Assembly: GCF_000250675.2 (NCBI RefSeq)
Contig: NC_018681.1
Span: 6,138,001-6,202,000 of the forward strand
Direction: 5' to 3'
Origin: Nocardia brasiliensis ATCC 700358
GTDB taxonomy: Bacteria; Actinomycetota; Actinomycetes; Mycobacteriales; Mycobacteriaceae
DNA: 64,000 nucleotides
Shown here: piece after piece, positions 15,698 to 23,327 of the stretch
Layout: the number at the start of each line of letters is the position of its first letter
Numbering within the stretch: the first letter of the stretch is position 1
Made by a program: the position numbers and the translations under genes
Notes under the pieces: model-generated
Database searches by the model: none
What the model was told of the DNA's origin: nothing
What the model saw: the letters and a program-made list of their open reading frames with translations, nothing else

Positions 15698-16732
15698 TCA
15701 AGCGCCCTCCGTGGCGGTCACCGGGTGCGCCAGCCGGGGCAGCACCGATTCGCCGTAGGCCTCGAGCGTGGCCGTCTTCGCGTCGTGCTGCAGGTACACC
15801 GCGAACTGATCGACGCCGAGTTTCTCCAGCTCGCGTAGCCGGGCCAGCTGATCGTCGGGCGTGCCGAGCAGGCAGAAGCGGTCCACGATGGCGTCGGGGA
15901 CGAACTCCGCGTGCGTGTTGCCCGCGCGGCCGTGCTGGTTGTAGTCGTAACCCTGCCTGCCCGCGATGTATTCGGTGAGCGCGGCCGGAACATCGCTGCC
16001 CGTCCCGTATTTCGCGACGATATCGGCCACGTGGTTGCCGACCATGCCGCCGAACCACCGGCACTGCTCGCGGGCGTGCGCCAGCGCGGCCGCCGACCCG
16101 TCGGTGACGTAAGCCGGTGCGGCGACACAGATCCGCACCGCGCCCGGATCGCGACCGGCCCGTTCGGCGGCGGCCCGCACCCGGGCGATGGTCCACGCGG
16201 TGATATCCGGGTCGGCCAGCTGCAGAATGAATCCGTCGGCTACCTCGCCGGTGAGATCCAGTGCGCGCGGACCATATCCGGCCACCCACACCTCGAGCCG
16301 GGAACTCGCGGCCCAGGGAAAGCGCACGATGGTGTCGTCCACCCGGGCGCTGCGCCCGTTGCCGAGTTCCCGGATCACCTCGATGGATTCGCGCAACGTC
16401 GCCAGGTTGCTCGGTTTGCCGCCGAGCGTGCGGACCGCCGAATCGCCGCGGCCGATCCCGCAGACGGTGCGGTTGCCGAACATGTCGTTCAGCGTCGCGA
16501 AGGTGGACGCGGTCACGGTCCAGTCCCTGGTGGCCGGGTTGGTCACCATCGGGCCGACGACGACCTTCCTGGTGGCCGCCAGGATCTGGCTGTAGATGAC
16601 GTAGGGCTCCTGCCACAGCAGATGGGAGTCGAAGGTCCAGACGTGGGAGAAGCCGTGTGTTTCGGCTTGCCGGGCCAGTTCGACCACCCGGGAGGCGGGC
16701 GGCGTGCATTGCAGCACCACACCGATGTCCAT
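15698..16732 (-). CDS. LLM class flavin/F420-dependent oxidoreductase (TIGR03842-like)
   Basis: A 344-residue TIM-barrel oxidoreductase of the bacterial luciferase family. It starts with MDIGVVLQCTPPASRVVELARQAE-type strand-helix order, has the WTFDSH cofactor-side motif and ends with the family's regular helical barrel closure. From memory, members of the TIGR03842 branch repeatedly sit beside dihydropyrimidinase and NMT1-type importer genes, exactly as here; the cofactor is thought to be F420 or FMN. A role in reducing or oxidising a ring substrate before hydrolysis is plausible, which would fill the otherwise missing dihydropyrimidine-dehydrogenase step. That role is inference. Confidence 0.82.
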   Translation of the reverse strand: MDIGVVLQCTPPASRVVELARQAETHGFSHVWTFDSHLLWQEPYVIYSQILAATRKVVVGPMVTNPATRDWTVTASTFATLNDMFGNRTVCGIGRGDSAVRTLGGKPSNLATLRESIEVIRELGNGRSARVDDTIVRFPWAASSRLEVWVAGYGPRALDLTGEVADGFILQLADPDITAWTIARVRAAAERAGRDPGAVRICVAAPAYVTDGSAAALAHAREQCRWFGGMVGNHVADIVAKYGTGSDVPAALTEYIAGRQGYDYNQHGRAGNTHAEFVPDAIVDRFCLLGTPDDQLARLRELEKLGVDQFAVYLQHDAKTATLEAYGESVLPRLAHPVTATEGA

Positions 16733-16784
16733 GCGGCACGCTCCGTTTCGAAGTCGGATGCGGCTGGGCGCGCCAGCCGCGGGA

Positions 16785-18206
16785 TCAGATCAGGTTCTGC
16801 GACAGCGCGCGTTTGACGAACCGGCCGTGCCCGGCGCTGCCCCGATACTCGCCGGCGTCGACGATCACCCGGCCGCGCGACAGCACGGTATCGACGTGAC
16901 CGTCGATCTCGAAACCCTCGTACGCCGAATAATCCATGTTCATGTGATGGGTCTTGCCGAGCCCGATGCTGGTGTGCCCGTTGGGGTCATAGACCACGAT
17001 GTCGGCGTCCGCGCCCGGACTGATCACGCCCTTGCGCGGATACATGCCGAACATGCGCGCGGGCGTGGTGCAGCAGACCTCGACCCAGCGTTCCAGCGAG
17101 ATCCGGCCGCTCTTGACGCCCTGGAACATCAGATCCATCCGGTGCTCGACGCCGCCGATCCCGTTCGGGATCTTGCTGAAGTCGCCGACGCCCATTTCCT
17201 TCTGGTCCTTCATGCAGAACGGGCAGTGATCGGTGCTGACCGTGGTCACATCGCCGGTGCGCAGGTAGCGCCACAGCTCGTCCTGATGACCCTCCGCCCT
17301 GGCCCGCAGCGGCGTCGAGCACACCCATTTGGCGCCCTCGAAACCCGGTGCGCCCAACTGCTCTTCGAGCGACAGGTACAGGTACTGCGGACACGTCTCG
17401 CCGAACACGTTCTGGCCGTTGCCACGTGCGGTCGCGATCTGCTCCAGCGCCTGCTTCGCCGACACGTGCACCACGTACAGCGGCGCACCGGTCAACTGCG
17501 CCAACATGATCGCGCGATGGGTCGCCTCCTCCTCCATCTGCCACGGCCTGCTGGTCCCGTGGAAGTACGGGGCGGTGTCGCCGCGGGCGATGGCCTGCTC
17601 GACCAGCACGTCGATGGCGATCCCGTTCTCCGCGTGCATCATCAGCAGCGCGCCGAGATCGCCCGCCGCCTGCATGGCGCGCAGGATCTGGCCGTCGGTG
17701 GAATAGAAGACGCCCGGATAGGCCATGAACAGCTTGAAACTGGTGACACCCTCCGACACCAGTTCGCTCATCCCCTTGAGGGATTCGTCGTTCACCTCGC
17801 CGATGATCTGGTGGAAGCCGTAGTCGACCGCACACTTGCCGTCCGCCTTCCGATGCCAGGCGCCGAGCGTGTCCTGCAACCGCTCCCCCGGCGTCTGCAC
17901 CACGAAATCGACGATCGTGGTGGTGCCGCCCCAGGCGGCCGCACGGGTGCCGGTCTCGAACGTGTCCGAGGCCTCGGTGCCGCCGAACGGCATCTGCATG
18001 TGCGTATGCCCGTCCACACCACCGGGAATCACGTACTTGCCGGTCGCGTCGAGCACGACATCGGCGGTCGCGGCGAGGTCCGCACCGAGCGTCGTGGTGC
18101 CGGGTTGCAGTACGGCAGCGATGGTTTCACCGTCCACCAGCACATCGAGCAGTTGCGAACCGGTGGCCGAGACCACCGTGCCGCCGTGGATGAATGTCAG
18201 CGTCAT
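16785..18206 (-). CDS. hydA: Dihydropyrimidinase / D-hydantoinase
   Basis: A 473-residue cyclic amidohydrolase. Metal ligands H67 and H69 stand in VDGHTHM, and K158 in SFKLFMAYPG is the expected carboxylated lysine bridging two zinc ions. Later conserved blocks include MMHAENG, HVSAKQA and STDHCPF. The enzyme opens dihydrouracil, dihydrothymine or 5-substituted hydantoins to N-carbamoyl amino acids. The ATG is the natural start; a frame extension of 13 codons upstream would overlap the neighbouring gene. It lies 16 bp downstream of the beta-ureidopropionase-like gene, which takes its product. Confidence 0.93.
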   Translation of the reverse strand: MTLTFIHGGTVVSATGSQLLDVLVDGETIAAVLQPGTTTLGADLAATADVVLDATGKYVIPGGVDGHTHMQMPFGGTEASDTFETGTRAAAWGGTTTIVDFVVQTPGERLQDTLGAWHRKADGKCAVDYGFHQIIGEVNDESLKGMSELVSEGVTSFKLFMAYPGVFYSTDGQILRAMQAAGDLGALLMMHAENGIAIDVLVEQAIARGDTAPYFHGTSRPWQMEEEATHRAIMLAQLTGAPLYVVHVSAKQALEQIATARGNGQNVFGETCPQYLYLSLEEQLGAPGFEGAKWVCSTPLRARAEGHQDELWRYLRTGDVTTVSTDHCPFCMKDQKEMGVGDFSKIPNGIGGVEHRMDLMFQGVKSGRISLERWVEVCCTTPARMFGMYPRKGVISPGADADIVVYDPNGHTSIGLGKTHHMNMDYSAYEGFEIDGHVDTVLSRGRVIVDAGEYRGSAGHGRFVKRALSQNLI

Positions 18207-18222
18207 GGGAGTGTCACCGGCC

Positions 18223-19059
18223 TCAGGGCGCCACCAGCGGGCCATAGGCGTCGGGCCTGCGGTCGCGATAGAACGCCCACCGGTCGCGCACCGTCTTGAT
18301 CAGGTCCAGGTCGAGGTCGCGGATGACCAGCTCCGGGTCGGTATCGGAGGCGACCTCCCCGACGAACTTGCCCTCCGGATCGACGAAATAGCTGGTGCCG
18401 TAGAAGTCGTCGTCGCCGTACTCCTCGATACCGACCCGGTTGATCGCGCCGATGTAGTACTCGTTCGCCACCGCCGACGCGGGCTGCTCCAGCTTCCACA
18501 GGTAAGCCGACAAGCCGCGCGACGTCGCCGAAGGATTGAAGACGATCTCGGCGCCCGCCAGGCCCAGCGCGCGCCAGCCCTCCGGGAAATGCCGGTCGTA
18601 ACAGATATAGACGCCGACCTTGCCGACCGCGGTATCGAACACCGGCCAGCCCACATTGCCCGGCCGGAAGTAGAACTTCTCCCAGAACCCGTTGACATGC
18701 GGAATATGATGTTTGCGGTACTTGCCGAGATAGGTGCCGTCGGCGTCGATCACCGCCGCGGTGTTGTACAGCAGGCCCGGCTGTTCCTGCTCGTACACCG
18801 GCAGGACCATCACCATGCCCAATTCCCTTGCCAGCGCGGCGAATCGGTCCGTGGTCAGGCCCGGCACCGACTCCGCGTACTCGTAGAACTTCGCATCCTG
18901 CAACTGGCAGAAGTACGGGCCGTAGAACAACTCCTGGAAGCAGATCACCTTCGCGCCCTGCGCGGCCGCCTGCCGTGCGTAATCCTCGTGCGCTTTGATC
19001 ATGGACTCTTTGTCGCCGGTCCAGTTGGTCTGGACGAGCGCCGCTCGAACGATTCCCAT
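18223..19059 (-). CDS. Nitrilase-superfamily beta-ureidopropionase
   Basis: A 278-residue carbon-nitrogen hydrolase. The catalytic triad is visible as E43 (CFQELFYGPYF), K116 (LGKYRKHHIP) and C153 (VYICYDRHFPE). The FQELFYGPYFC and HIPHVNGFWEKFYF segments match the beta-ureidopropionase/N-carbamoylputrescine amidase branch, which hydrolyses N-carbamoyl-beta-amino acids to the beta-amino acid, CO2 and ammonia. It is the first gene of the catabolic run. A TATAAC box ends six bases before the A of the ATG, so the transcript is probably leaderless. Length is normal for the bacterial branch. Confidence 0.9.
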   Translation of the reverse strand: MGIVRAALVQTNWTGDKESMIKAHEDYARQAAAQGAKVICFQELFYGPYFCQLQDAKFYEYAESVPGLTTDRFAALARELGMVMVLPVYEQEQPGLLYNTAAVIDADGTYLGKYRKHHIPHVNGFWEKFYFRPGNVGWPVFDTAVGKVGVYICYDRHFPEGWRALGLAGAEIVFNPSATSRGLSAYLWKLEQPASAVANEYYIGAINRVGIEEYGDDDFYGTSYFVDPEGKFVGEVASDTDPELVIRDLDLDLIKTVRDRWAFYRDRRPDAYGPLVAP

Positions 19060-19064
19060 GCTTT

Positions 19065-19070
19065 GTTATA
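19065..19070 (-). promoter_or_regulatory. Predicted -10 box of the pyrimidine-catabolism operon
   Basis: On the minus strand TATAAC is followed by AAAGC and then the ATG of the beta-ureidopropionase gene. This spacing puts the transcription start at the A of the start codon, as in leaderless actinobacterial mRNAs. No clear -35 element was found, which is common in this phylum. Confidence 0.5.
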
Positions 19071-19221
19071 CTTCACTCCCGACCAATTCGGTTGTGTTAC
19101 AGAATTGCGGAAACAATTTCGTTGCCGTAAACCTTGCCCCTCGGCCCCCGCCCCCAACGCAGAATGACCATGTGAGCAAGCCGAACCCACCCTCCACCCA
19201 CCCCCGGGTCCGTGTGCGGGG

Positions 19222-19560
19222 TTGGGGAGGTGCGGTGGGGTTGTTGGCGGGTTGGGGAGGTGTGGTGGGGTTGTTCACGGGTTCGCGAGGCGTGGTGGGG
19301 TTGTTCACCGGTCCGCGAGGCGAGGCGGGGTTGTTCACCGGTCCGCGAAGCGCGGCGGGGTTGTTCACGGTCCGCGAGGCGAGGCGGGGTTGTTCACAGG
19401 TCCGCGAAGCGCGGCGGGGCTGTTCACGGTCCGCGAAGCGAGGCGGGGCTGTTCACGGGTCCGCGAAGCGAGGCGGGGCTGTTCGCGGATCCGCGAAGCA
19501 CGGCGGGCCCGTTCACGGGTTGGCAAGGCGCGGTGGGCATGTTCGCGGATGGCGGACGCG
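19222..19560. repeat. 30-bp minisatellite, about eleven units
   Basis: About eleven tandem units of a 30-bp sequence with core GGCGGGGTTGTTCACGGGTC followed by CGCGAAGCGC or close variants. At least two units are 29 bp, which breaks any single reading frame on either strand. Units drift from GTGGGG-type at the left to GGCGGGGCTG-type at the right. The array lies in the intergenic space between the divergent catabolic operon and the MocR regulator. No spacers are present, so it is not a CRISPR. Either strand can be read as decapeptide repeats, but the frame shifts argue against a protein. Confidence 0.85.
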
Positions 19561-19784
19561 AAGCCGTTCGAAGGAGGACGCACCCTTTCTGCGGCTTCGC
19601 ACCCCCTGTGGCATGCCGCAGGGGGTGCGGGAAGACAGAAGAGGTGCGTCGGTCTTGCATTGCACGCTGTCCAGCGGCGGACAACTGTCGCGCCAGGCTC
19701 ACGAATCACTCAGCCCGGCACCAGCGTGCCCAAATCCCCTGCAGCAACGCGCCTGCCGGACCTGCCGACCCGGTGCAACCATTG

Positions 19785-19860
19785 CCGCGCACCTTCTGCT
19801 CCGCCGCGCACCTTTTGGTGCGCCGCGCACCTTTTGGCACGCCGCGCACCTTTTGGTGCG
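19785..19860. repeat. 19-bp VNTR, four units (module A)
   Basis: Four consecutive 19-bp units of the form CCGCGCACCTTTTGGTGCG. The unit itself is a near-perfect hairpin (GCGCACC-TTTT-GGTGCGC across unit borders). The homologous array in the next module has exactly eight units, so copy number has changed by whole units. Confidence 0.85.
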
Positions 19861-19862
19861 CC

Positions 19863-19892
19863 GCGCGCGTGTCATTCAACCGACACGCGCGC
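19863..19892. repeat. 11-bp inverted repeat (module A)
   Basis: GCGCGCGTGTC and GACACGCGCGC flank the 8-base loop ATTCAACC, a perfect 11-bp stem. An identical copy occurs at 20332-20361 in module B. Confidence 0.85.
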
Positions 19893-20177
19893 GGGACGAC
19901 AAAACGTGCGCGGGACCGCGGGGCAGCGCGGTTGCACGCGGCAGGGGAAGCGAAGCCGTTCCAGGGAGGACGCACCCTTTCTGCGGCTTCGCACCCACTG
20001 TGGCATGCCGCAGGGGGTACCGGAGGACAGAAGGAGTGCGTCTGTCCTGCTGTGCGCCCTGGCCGGCGACGGACAACTGGCCGCACCAGGCTCACGAAGC
20101 ACTCAGCCCGGCGCCAGCGTGCCCAAATCCCCTGCAGCAACGCGCCTGCCGGACCTGCCGACCCAGTGCAACCACTG

Positions 20178-20329
20178 CCGCGCACCTTTTGCTCCGCCGC
20201 GCACTTCCGGGCGCGCCGCGCACTTCTCGGTACACCGCGCACTTCTCGGTACACCGCGCACTTCTCGGTCAGCAGCGCACTTCCTGGCACGCCGCGCACT
20301 TCCTGGCACGCCGCGCACCTTTTGGCACG
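20178..20329. repeat. 19-bp VNTR, eight units (module B)
   Basis: Eight units totalling exactly 152 bp, of types CCGCGCACTTCTCGGTACA and CCGCGCACTTCCTGGCACG among others. Units are more diverged from each other than those of module A. Confidence 0.8.
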
Positions 20330-20331
20330 CC

Positions 20332-20361
20332 GCGCGCGTGTCATTCAACCGACACGCGCGC
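20332..20361. repeat. 11-bp inverted repeat (module B)
   Basis: Identical in stem and loop to the inverted repeat at 19863-19892, while the flanking sequence has diverged slightly. Confidence 0.85.
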
Positions 20362-20419
20362 GGGACGACAAAATGTGCGCGGGACCGCGGGGCAGGGCGG
20401 TTGCACGCGGCAGGGGTGC

Positions 20420-20610
20420 GAAGCCGTTCCAGGGAGGACGCACCCCCGCTGGGGCTTCGCACCCACTGTGGCATGCCGCAGGAGGTGCGGGAAGACAGAA
20501 GGGGTGCGTCCGTCCTGCTGTGCACGTCGGGCGGCAGCGGACAACTGGCCGCACCAGGCTTACGAGGAACTCAGCCCGGCACCAGCGTGCCCAAATCCCC
20601 TGCAGCATGC
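20420..20610. repeat. Repeat module C (truncated, about 190 bp)
   Basis: Third copy, beginning with the same GAAGCCGTTCCAGGGAGGAC and nested hairpin, and ending at CCCTGCAGCA, just before the point where the VNTR would begin. It is followed by other GC-rich sequence rather than the 19-bp units, so the copy is truncated or was the boundary of the duplication. Confidence 0.75.
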
Positions 20611-20653
20611 CAGCGAGGGTGCGGGAAGGCGGAAGGGGTGCGGCTGTGGGGCA

Positions 20654-20767
20654 GGGTGCGGCTGGCGTGCATGTTTTGGGGTGCCGGGTGGGTGTGCGGC
20701 TGGCGTGCATGTTTTGGGGTGCCGGGTGGGTGTGCGGCTGGCGTGCGTGTTTGGGGGTGCCGGATGG
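20654..20767. repeat. 38-bp direct repeat, three units
   Basis: Three consecutive 38-bp units beginning GTGTGCGGCTGGCGTGCATG and ending GCCGGGTGG; the first differs only at its left edge, and the third carries a few substitutions. The array ends about 60 bp before the MocR-type gene and so sits in its promoter region. Confidence 0.85.
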
Positions 20768-20830
20768 GTGTTGTGTGGATGACGTGGGCGTGGGGGGACG
20801 GGATGTGTGGGGGGTTGGGAGGGGGTGGGT

Positions 20831-22231
20831 GTGAGCGTTGAGCCGGTGGGGGGTGCGGGGGTGTTCATTGCGGAATTGACGGATCGGTCGGCGGCGGGGA
20901 TCGCGGCGGCGGTGAGCCGGTTGATCCGGTCCGGGGAGTTGGGGCCGGGGGCGCGGCTGCCTACGGTGCGGGAGGTGGCGCGGGAGTGGAAGGTTTCGCC
21001 TGCGACGGTGAATCAGGCTTGGCGGGCGCTGGCCGCAGCGGGGGTGATCGTCGCGCGGGGACGGGCGGGGACGTTCGTGAGCACGGCAGGCAGTGGGCCT
21101 GCCGCGATGACGGGTGGGCGTTATCAGCGCTTACATCCGCCGTCTTACAGCGCTTTTCGGGTCGATCTGTCGCGGGGCACGCCGGATCCCGAACTGCTGC
21201 CGGACCTCGGCGCGGCGTTGCGGCGGCTCACCCGGGACGGGGCGAGCGACCTCGGGGCCGACTATCTCGGCGAAGCGGTATTGCCCGAGTTGGCGGCGAA
21301 GGTGCGGGCGGACTGGCCGTTTCGGGCCGAGCGGTTCGCGATCCTCGACGGTGCGCTGGACGCGGTCGACCGGATACTGACGGCGCATGTGCGGCTCGGC
21401 GATGCGGTCGCGGTCGAAGACCCTTGTTTCCCACCGTTTCTCGATCTGCTGGCCGGGCTCGGGGCGCGACCGATACCGGTGCGGATGGACGAATCCGGGC
21501 TGCTGCCCGGTGAACTCGATCGAGCGGTCAGCACGCTCGGGGCGACGACGCTGATCCTGCAACCGCGGGCGCAGAACCCCACGAGTGTCTCGATCACCGC
21601 GCGGCGCATTCGCGAACTCGCCGACGTGCTGCGGGGCACCGGCACCCTGGTGCTCGAGGACGACCACTCCGCCGGAATCGCCGCCGCCCCACTGCGTTCG
21701 CTGGGCAGCAGGCTCCCCGGCCACACCGTGCATATCCGCTCGTATTCGAAATCGCATGGCGCCGACCTGCGTCTGGCCGCCGTGGGCGGGCCCGCCGAAC
21801 TGCTCGATCCGGTGATCGAACGCCGCATGCTGGGTGCGGGCTGGACGAGCAGGCTGCTACAGCGGGTGCTGCTCAGCATGCTCGACGACGAGCACGCGGT
21901 CCACGCCGTCACTGCCGCCCGCACCGAATATCGCAGGCGCTCGACCGAATTGCGCCGCGCGCTGGGCAGGCGCGGCGTCACCGTCGCCCGCGCCGACGGC
22001 ATCAACCTGTGGCTGCCGGTCGCCGACGAGAACGCCGCCATGATCTCGCTGGCCGCCGCCGGCATCAAAGCCGCCCCCGGCGGCCCGTTCATCGTCGGTC
22101 CCCTCCCGCCCACCGACCACCTCCGCATCACCACCGCCGCGCTCACCGACGCCGACATGGACTGGCTGGCCACCGAACTCGCGGCCGCCACCACCGCCGC
22201 CCCCACCTACCGCCGCATCCGCCGCCCCTGA
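20831..22231 (+). CDS. MocR/PdxR-type GntR regulator with aminotransferase-like domain
   Basis: A 466-residue regulator made of an N-terminal GntR winged helix (about residues 10-80, LPTVREVAREWKVSPATVNQAWRAL) fused to a fold-type I aminotransferase domain (about 105-460). The PLP lysine is K307 in IRSYSKSHG. MocR proteins sense PLP or an amino compound and control cofactor or amine metabolism; they usually no longer catalyse transamination. A GTG with GGGAGGGGG just upstream is preferred over an ATG eight codons earlier. It is divergent from the pyrimidine catabolic operon across the repeat island and is a candidate regulator of it, since that pathway ends in a PLP aminotransferase. Confidence 0.88.
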   Translation: MSVEPVGGAGVFIAELTDRSAAGIAAAVSRLIRSGELGPGARLPTVREVAREWKVSPATVNQAWRALAAAGVIVARGRAGTFVSTAGSGPAAMTGGRYQRLHPPSYSAFRVDLSRGTPDPELLPDLGAALRRLTRDGASDLGADYLGEAVLPELAAKVRADWPFRAERFAILDGALDAVDRILTAHVRLGDAVAVEDPCFPPFLDLLAGLGARPIPVRMDESGLLPGELDRAVSTLGATTLILQPRAQNPTSVSITARRIRELADVLRGTGTLVLEDDHSAGIAAAPLRSLGSRLPGHTVHIRSYSKSHGADLRLAAVGGPAELLDPVIERRMLGAGWTSRLLQRVLLSMLDDEHAVHAVTAARTEYRRRSTELRRALGRRGVTVARADGINLWLPVADENAAMISLAAAGIKAAPGGPFIVGPLPPTDHLRITTAALTDADMDWLATELAAATTAAPTYRRIRRP

Positions 22232-22537
22232 ACCCTGCCAACCTCGCAGGAAACCCATTGCAGGCAACCACGACCTGGGAAAAGACACGCTGCCCGCGAA
22301 CGCGACACGAGTGGTTGGCCGACCGGCGCGATCACCGATCCTCGTGGCGGGCGTGGGTCGACTTCATCGGACGGCACCAGCCGGCCCGGGCCGGCACAGC
22401 GCGAGCACTGTTGGGGTGGGTGTCGTCGGATGTTTTCCGGCCGATCACCACCGTCCAGGCCCGTTCTGGGCGGGGAGATGGAATGATTCGGCACGGCATC
22501 GTCCGGTGCGCAACCCGATCGAAGGAGATTTCTAGCG
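22232..22537. other. Intergenic region without recognised gene (306 bp)
   Basis: No supportable ORF, RNA or repeat was seen on either strand. Its right end contains AAGGAGA, the ribosome binding site of the cyclophilin gene. Confidence 0.6.
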
Positions 22538-23263
22538 GTGAGCAGCGAAGTCCAGGGGCGGCAGAGCGACAGCGGAAAGCACGGTTGGCGGTTCGGGGTA
22601 CCGCGTGGGGTCCTACGGATGGTCGGTGTGGCAGCGGTCGCTGCCGCGTTGGCGGCGTTCGCCAGCGGTGGTGTTTCCGCGCAGACCTGGAGTGTCCGGA
22701 CGCAGCAACCCGCGCAGTGCGCGGATGCGGCCGTGGCGCCGAACGGCAAGCAGTGGCCCGCCGAACCCGGCATGGCCATCGACACCGGCGCGACCTACAC
22801 GACGACGCTCGACACGACCTGTGGCAACGTGCAACTCACGCTGGACGCGGCGCGCGCACCGCGCACGGTCAACTCGTTCGCGTTCCTGTCCAACGAGCAG
22901 TATTTCGACAACACCAAGTGCCATCGGCTCACCACGGCAGGCATCTACGTGCTGCAATGCGGTGACCCGCAGGGCACCGGCATGGGCGGTCCCGGCTACA
23001 AGTTCCCGGACGAGAACCTCGCCGGCGCAACCTATCCCGCCGGTACGGTCGCGATGGCGAACGCGGGCCCGAACACGAACGGCAGCCAGTTCTTCCTCGT
23101 CTACCAGGACAGCCAGTTGCCGCCGAACTACACCCCGTTCGGCCACGTCACCGCGGGCATGGACGTCTTGGCGGCGGTGGCCGCCGCGGGTGCGCAGGGC
23201 GGTTCGGACGGTGCGCCGGTCAGCAACGTCGTGCTGAAATCCGTAGCCACAACTCGTAACTAG
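22538..23263 (+). CDS. Secreted or membrane-anchored cyclophilin-type peptidyl-prolyl isomerase
   Basis: A 241-residue protein with a basic N-terminus and one hydrophobic segment (about residues 26-48, VGVAAVAAALAAFASGGVSA) that acts as a signal peptide or anchor. The rest is a cyclophilin domain with the TCGNVQLTLDAARAPRTVNSF start, FDNTKCHRL and the NTNGSQFFLVYQD core motif. It should catalyse cis-trans isomerisation of proline bonds in exported proteins. The GTG start has AGGAGA nine bases upstream. Two cysteines, CGN and QCG, are unusual for the family and could form a disulfide outside the cell. Confidence 0.9.
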   Translation: MSSEVQGRQSDSGKHGWRFGVPRGVLRMVGVAAVAAALAAFASGGVSAQTWSVRTQQPAQCADAAVAPNGKQWPAEPGMAIDTGATYTTTLDTTCGNVQLTLDAARAPRTVNSFAFLSNEQYFDNTKCHRLTTAGIYVLQCGDPQGTGMGGPGYKFPDENLAGATYPAGTVAMANAGPNTNGSQFFLVYQDSQLPPNYTPFGHVTAGMDVLAAVAAAGAQGGSDGAPVSNVVLKSVATTRN

Positions 23264-23277
23264 ATCGCACGGCAGCG

Positions 23278-23305
23278 GTGGCGGCGGCCCCTGGGACGCC
23301 GCCAC
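23278..23305. terminator. Hairpin terminator between convergent genes
   Basis: GTGGCGGCG and CGCCGCCAC form a perfect 9-bp stem around a 10-base loop between the cyclophilin gene and the convergent methyltransferase gene. Confidence 0.65.
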
Positions 23306-23327
23306 TGTCATGTCCCGGCACGCCTCT

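Larger units (their letters stand above)
19560..19951. repeat. Repeat module A (392 bp)
   Basis: First of three related modules. In order it holds a nested hairpin of about 68 bp (19580-19647), a conserved stretch ending CCCAAATCCCCTGCAGCA, a 19-bp VNTR with exactly four units (19785-19860), a strong 11-bp inverted repeat with 8-base loop (19863-19892) and a GC-rich tail. Module B repeats the same order at 392 bp spacing. No gene was recognised inside it. Confidence 0.85.
19952..20419. repeat. Repeat module B (468 bp)
   Basis: Second copy of the module, with the same order of elements as module A. It is 76 bp longer, and the whole difference is explained by four additional 19-bp VNTR units. 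The conserved part before the VNTR differs from module A only by scattered substitutions. No plausible gene lies inside; the long plus-strand frames through it are repeat translations. Confidence 0.85.

Noticed and set aside
19066..19368. Minus-strand ORF with decapeptide repeats (GPVNNPASPR type) in the minisatellite
   Set aside because: The repeat frame is interrupted by 29-bp units just beyond its start, and the tail runs through the promoter region of the catabolic operon. A repeat-encoded artefact is more likely than a real protein.
19222..20767. CRISPR array
   Set aside because: Units are directly adjacent without unique spacers, differ between copies and lack Cas genes.
18995..20834. 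Three overlapping plus-strand frames of about 540-595 codons through the repeat island
   Set aside because: They are translations of GC-rich tandem repeats in all three frames at once. Their composition follows the repeats, no domain or ribosome binding site is seen, and 29-bp units break the periodic frame.
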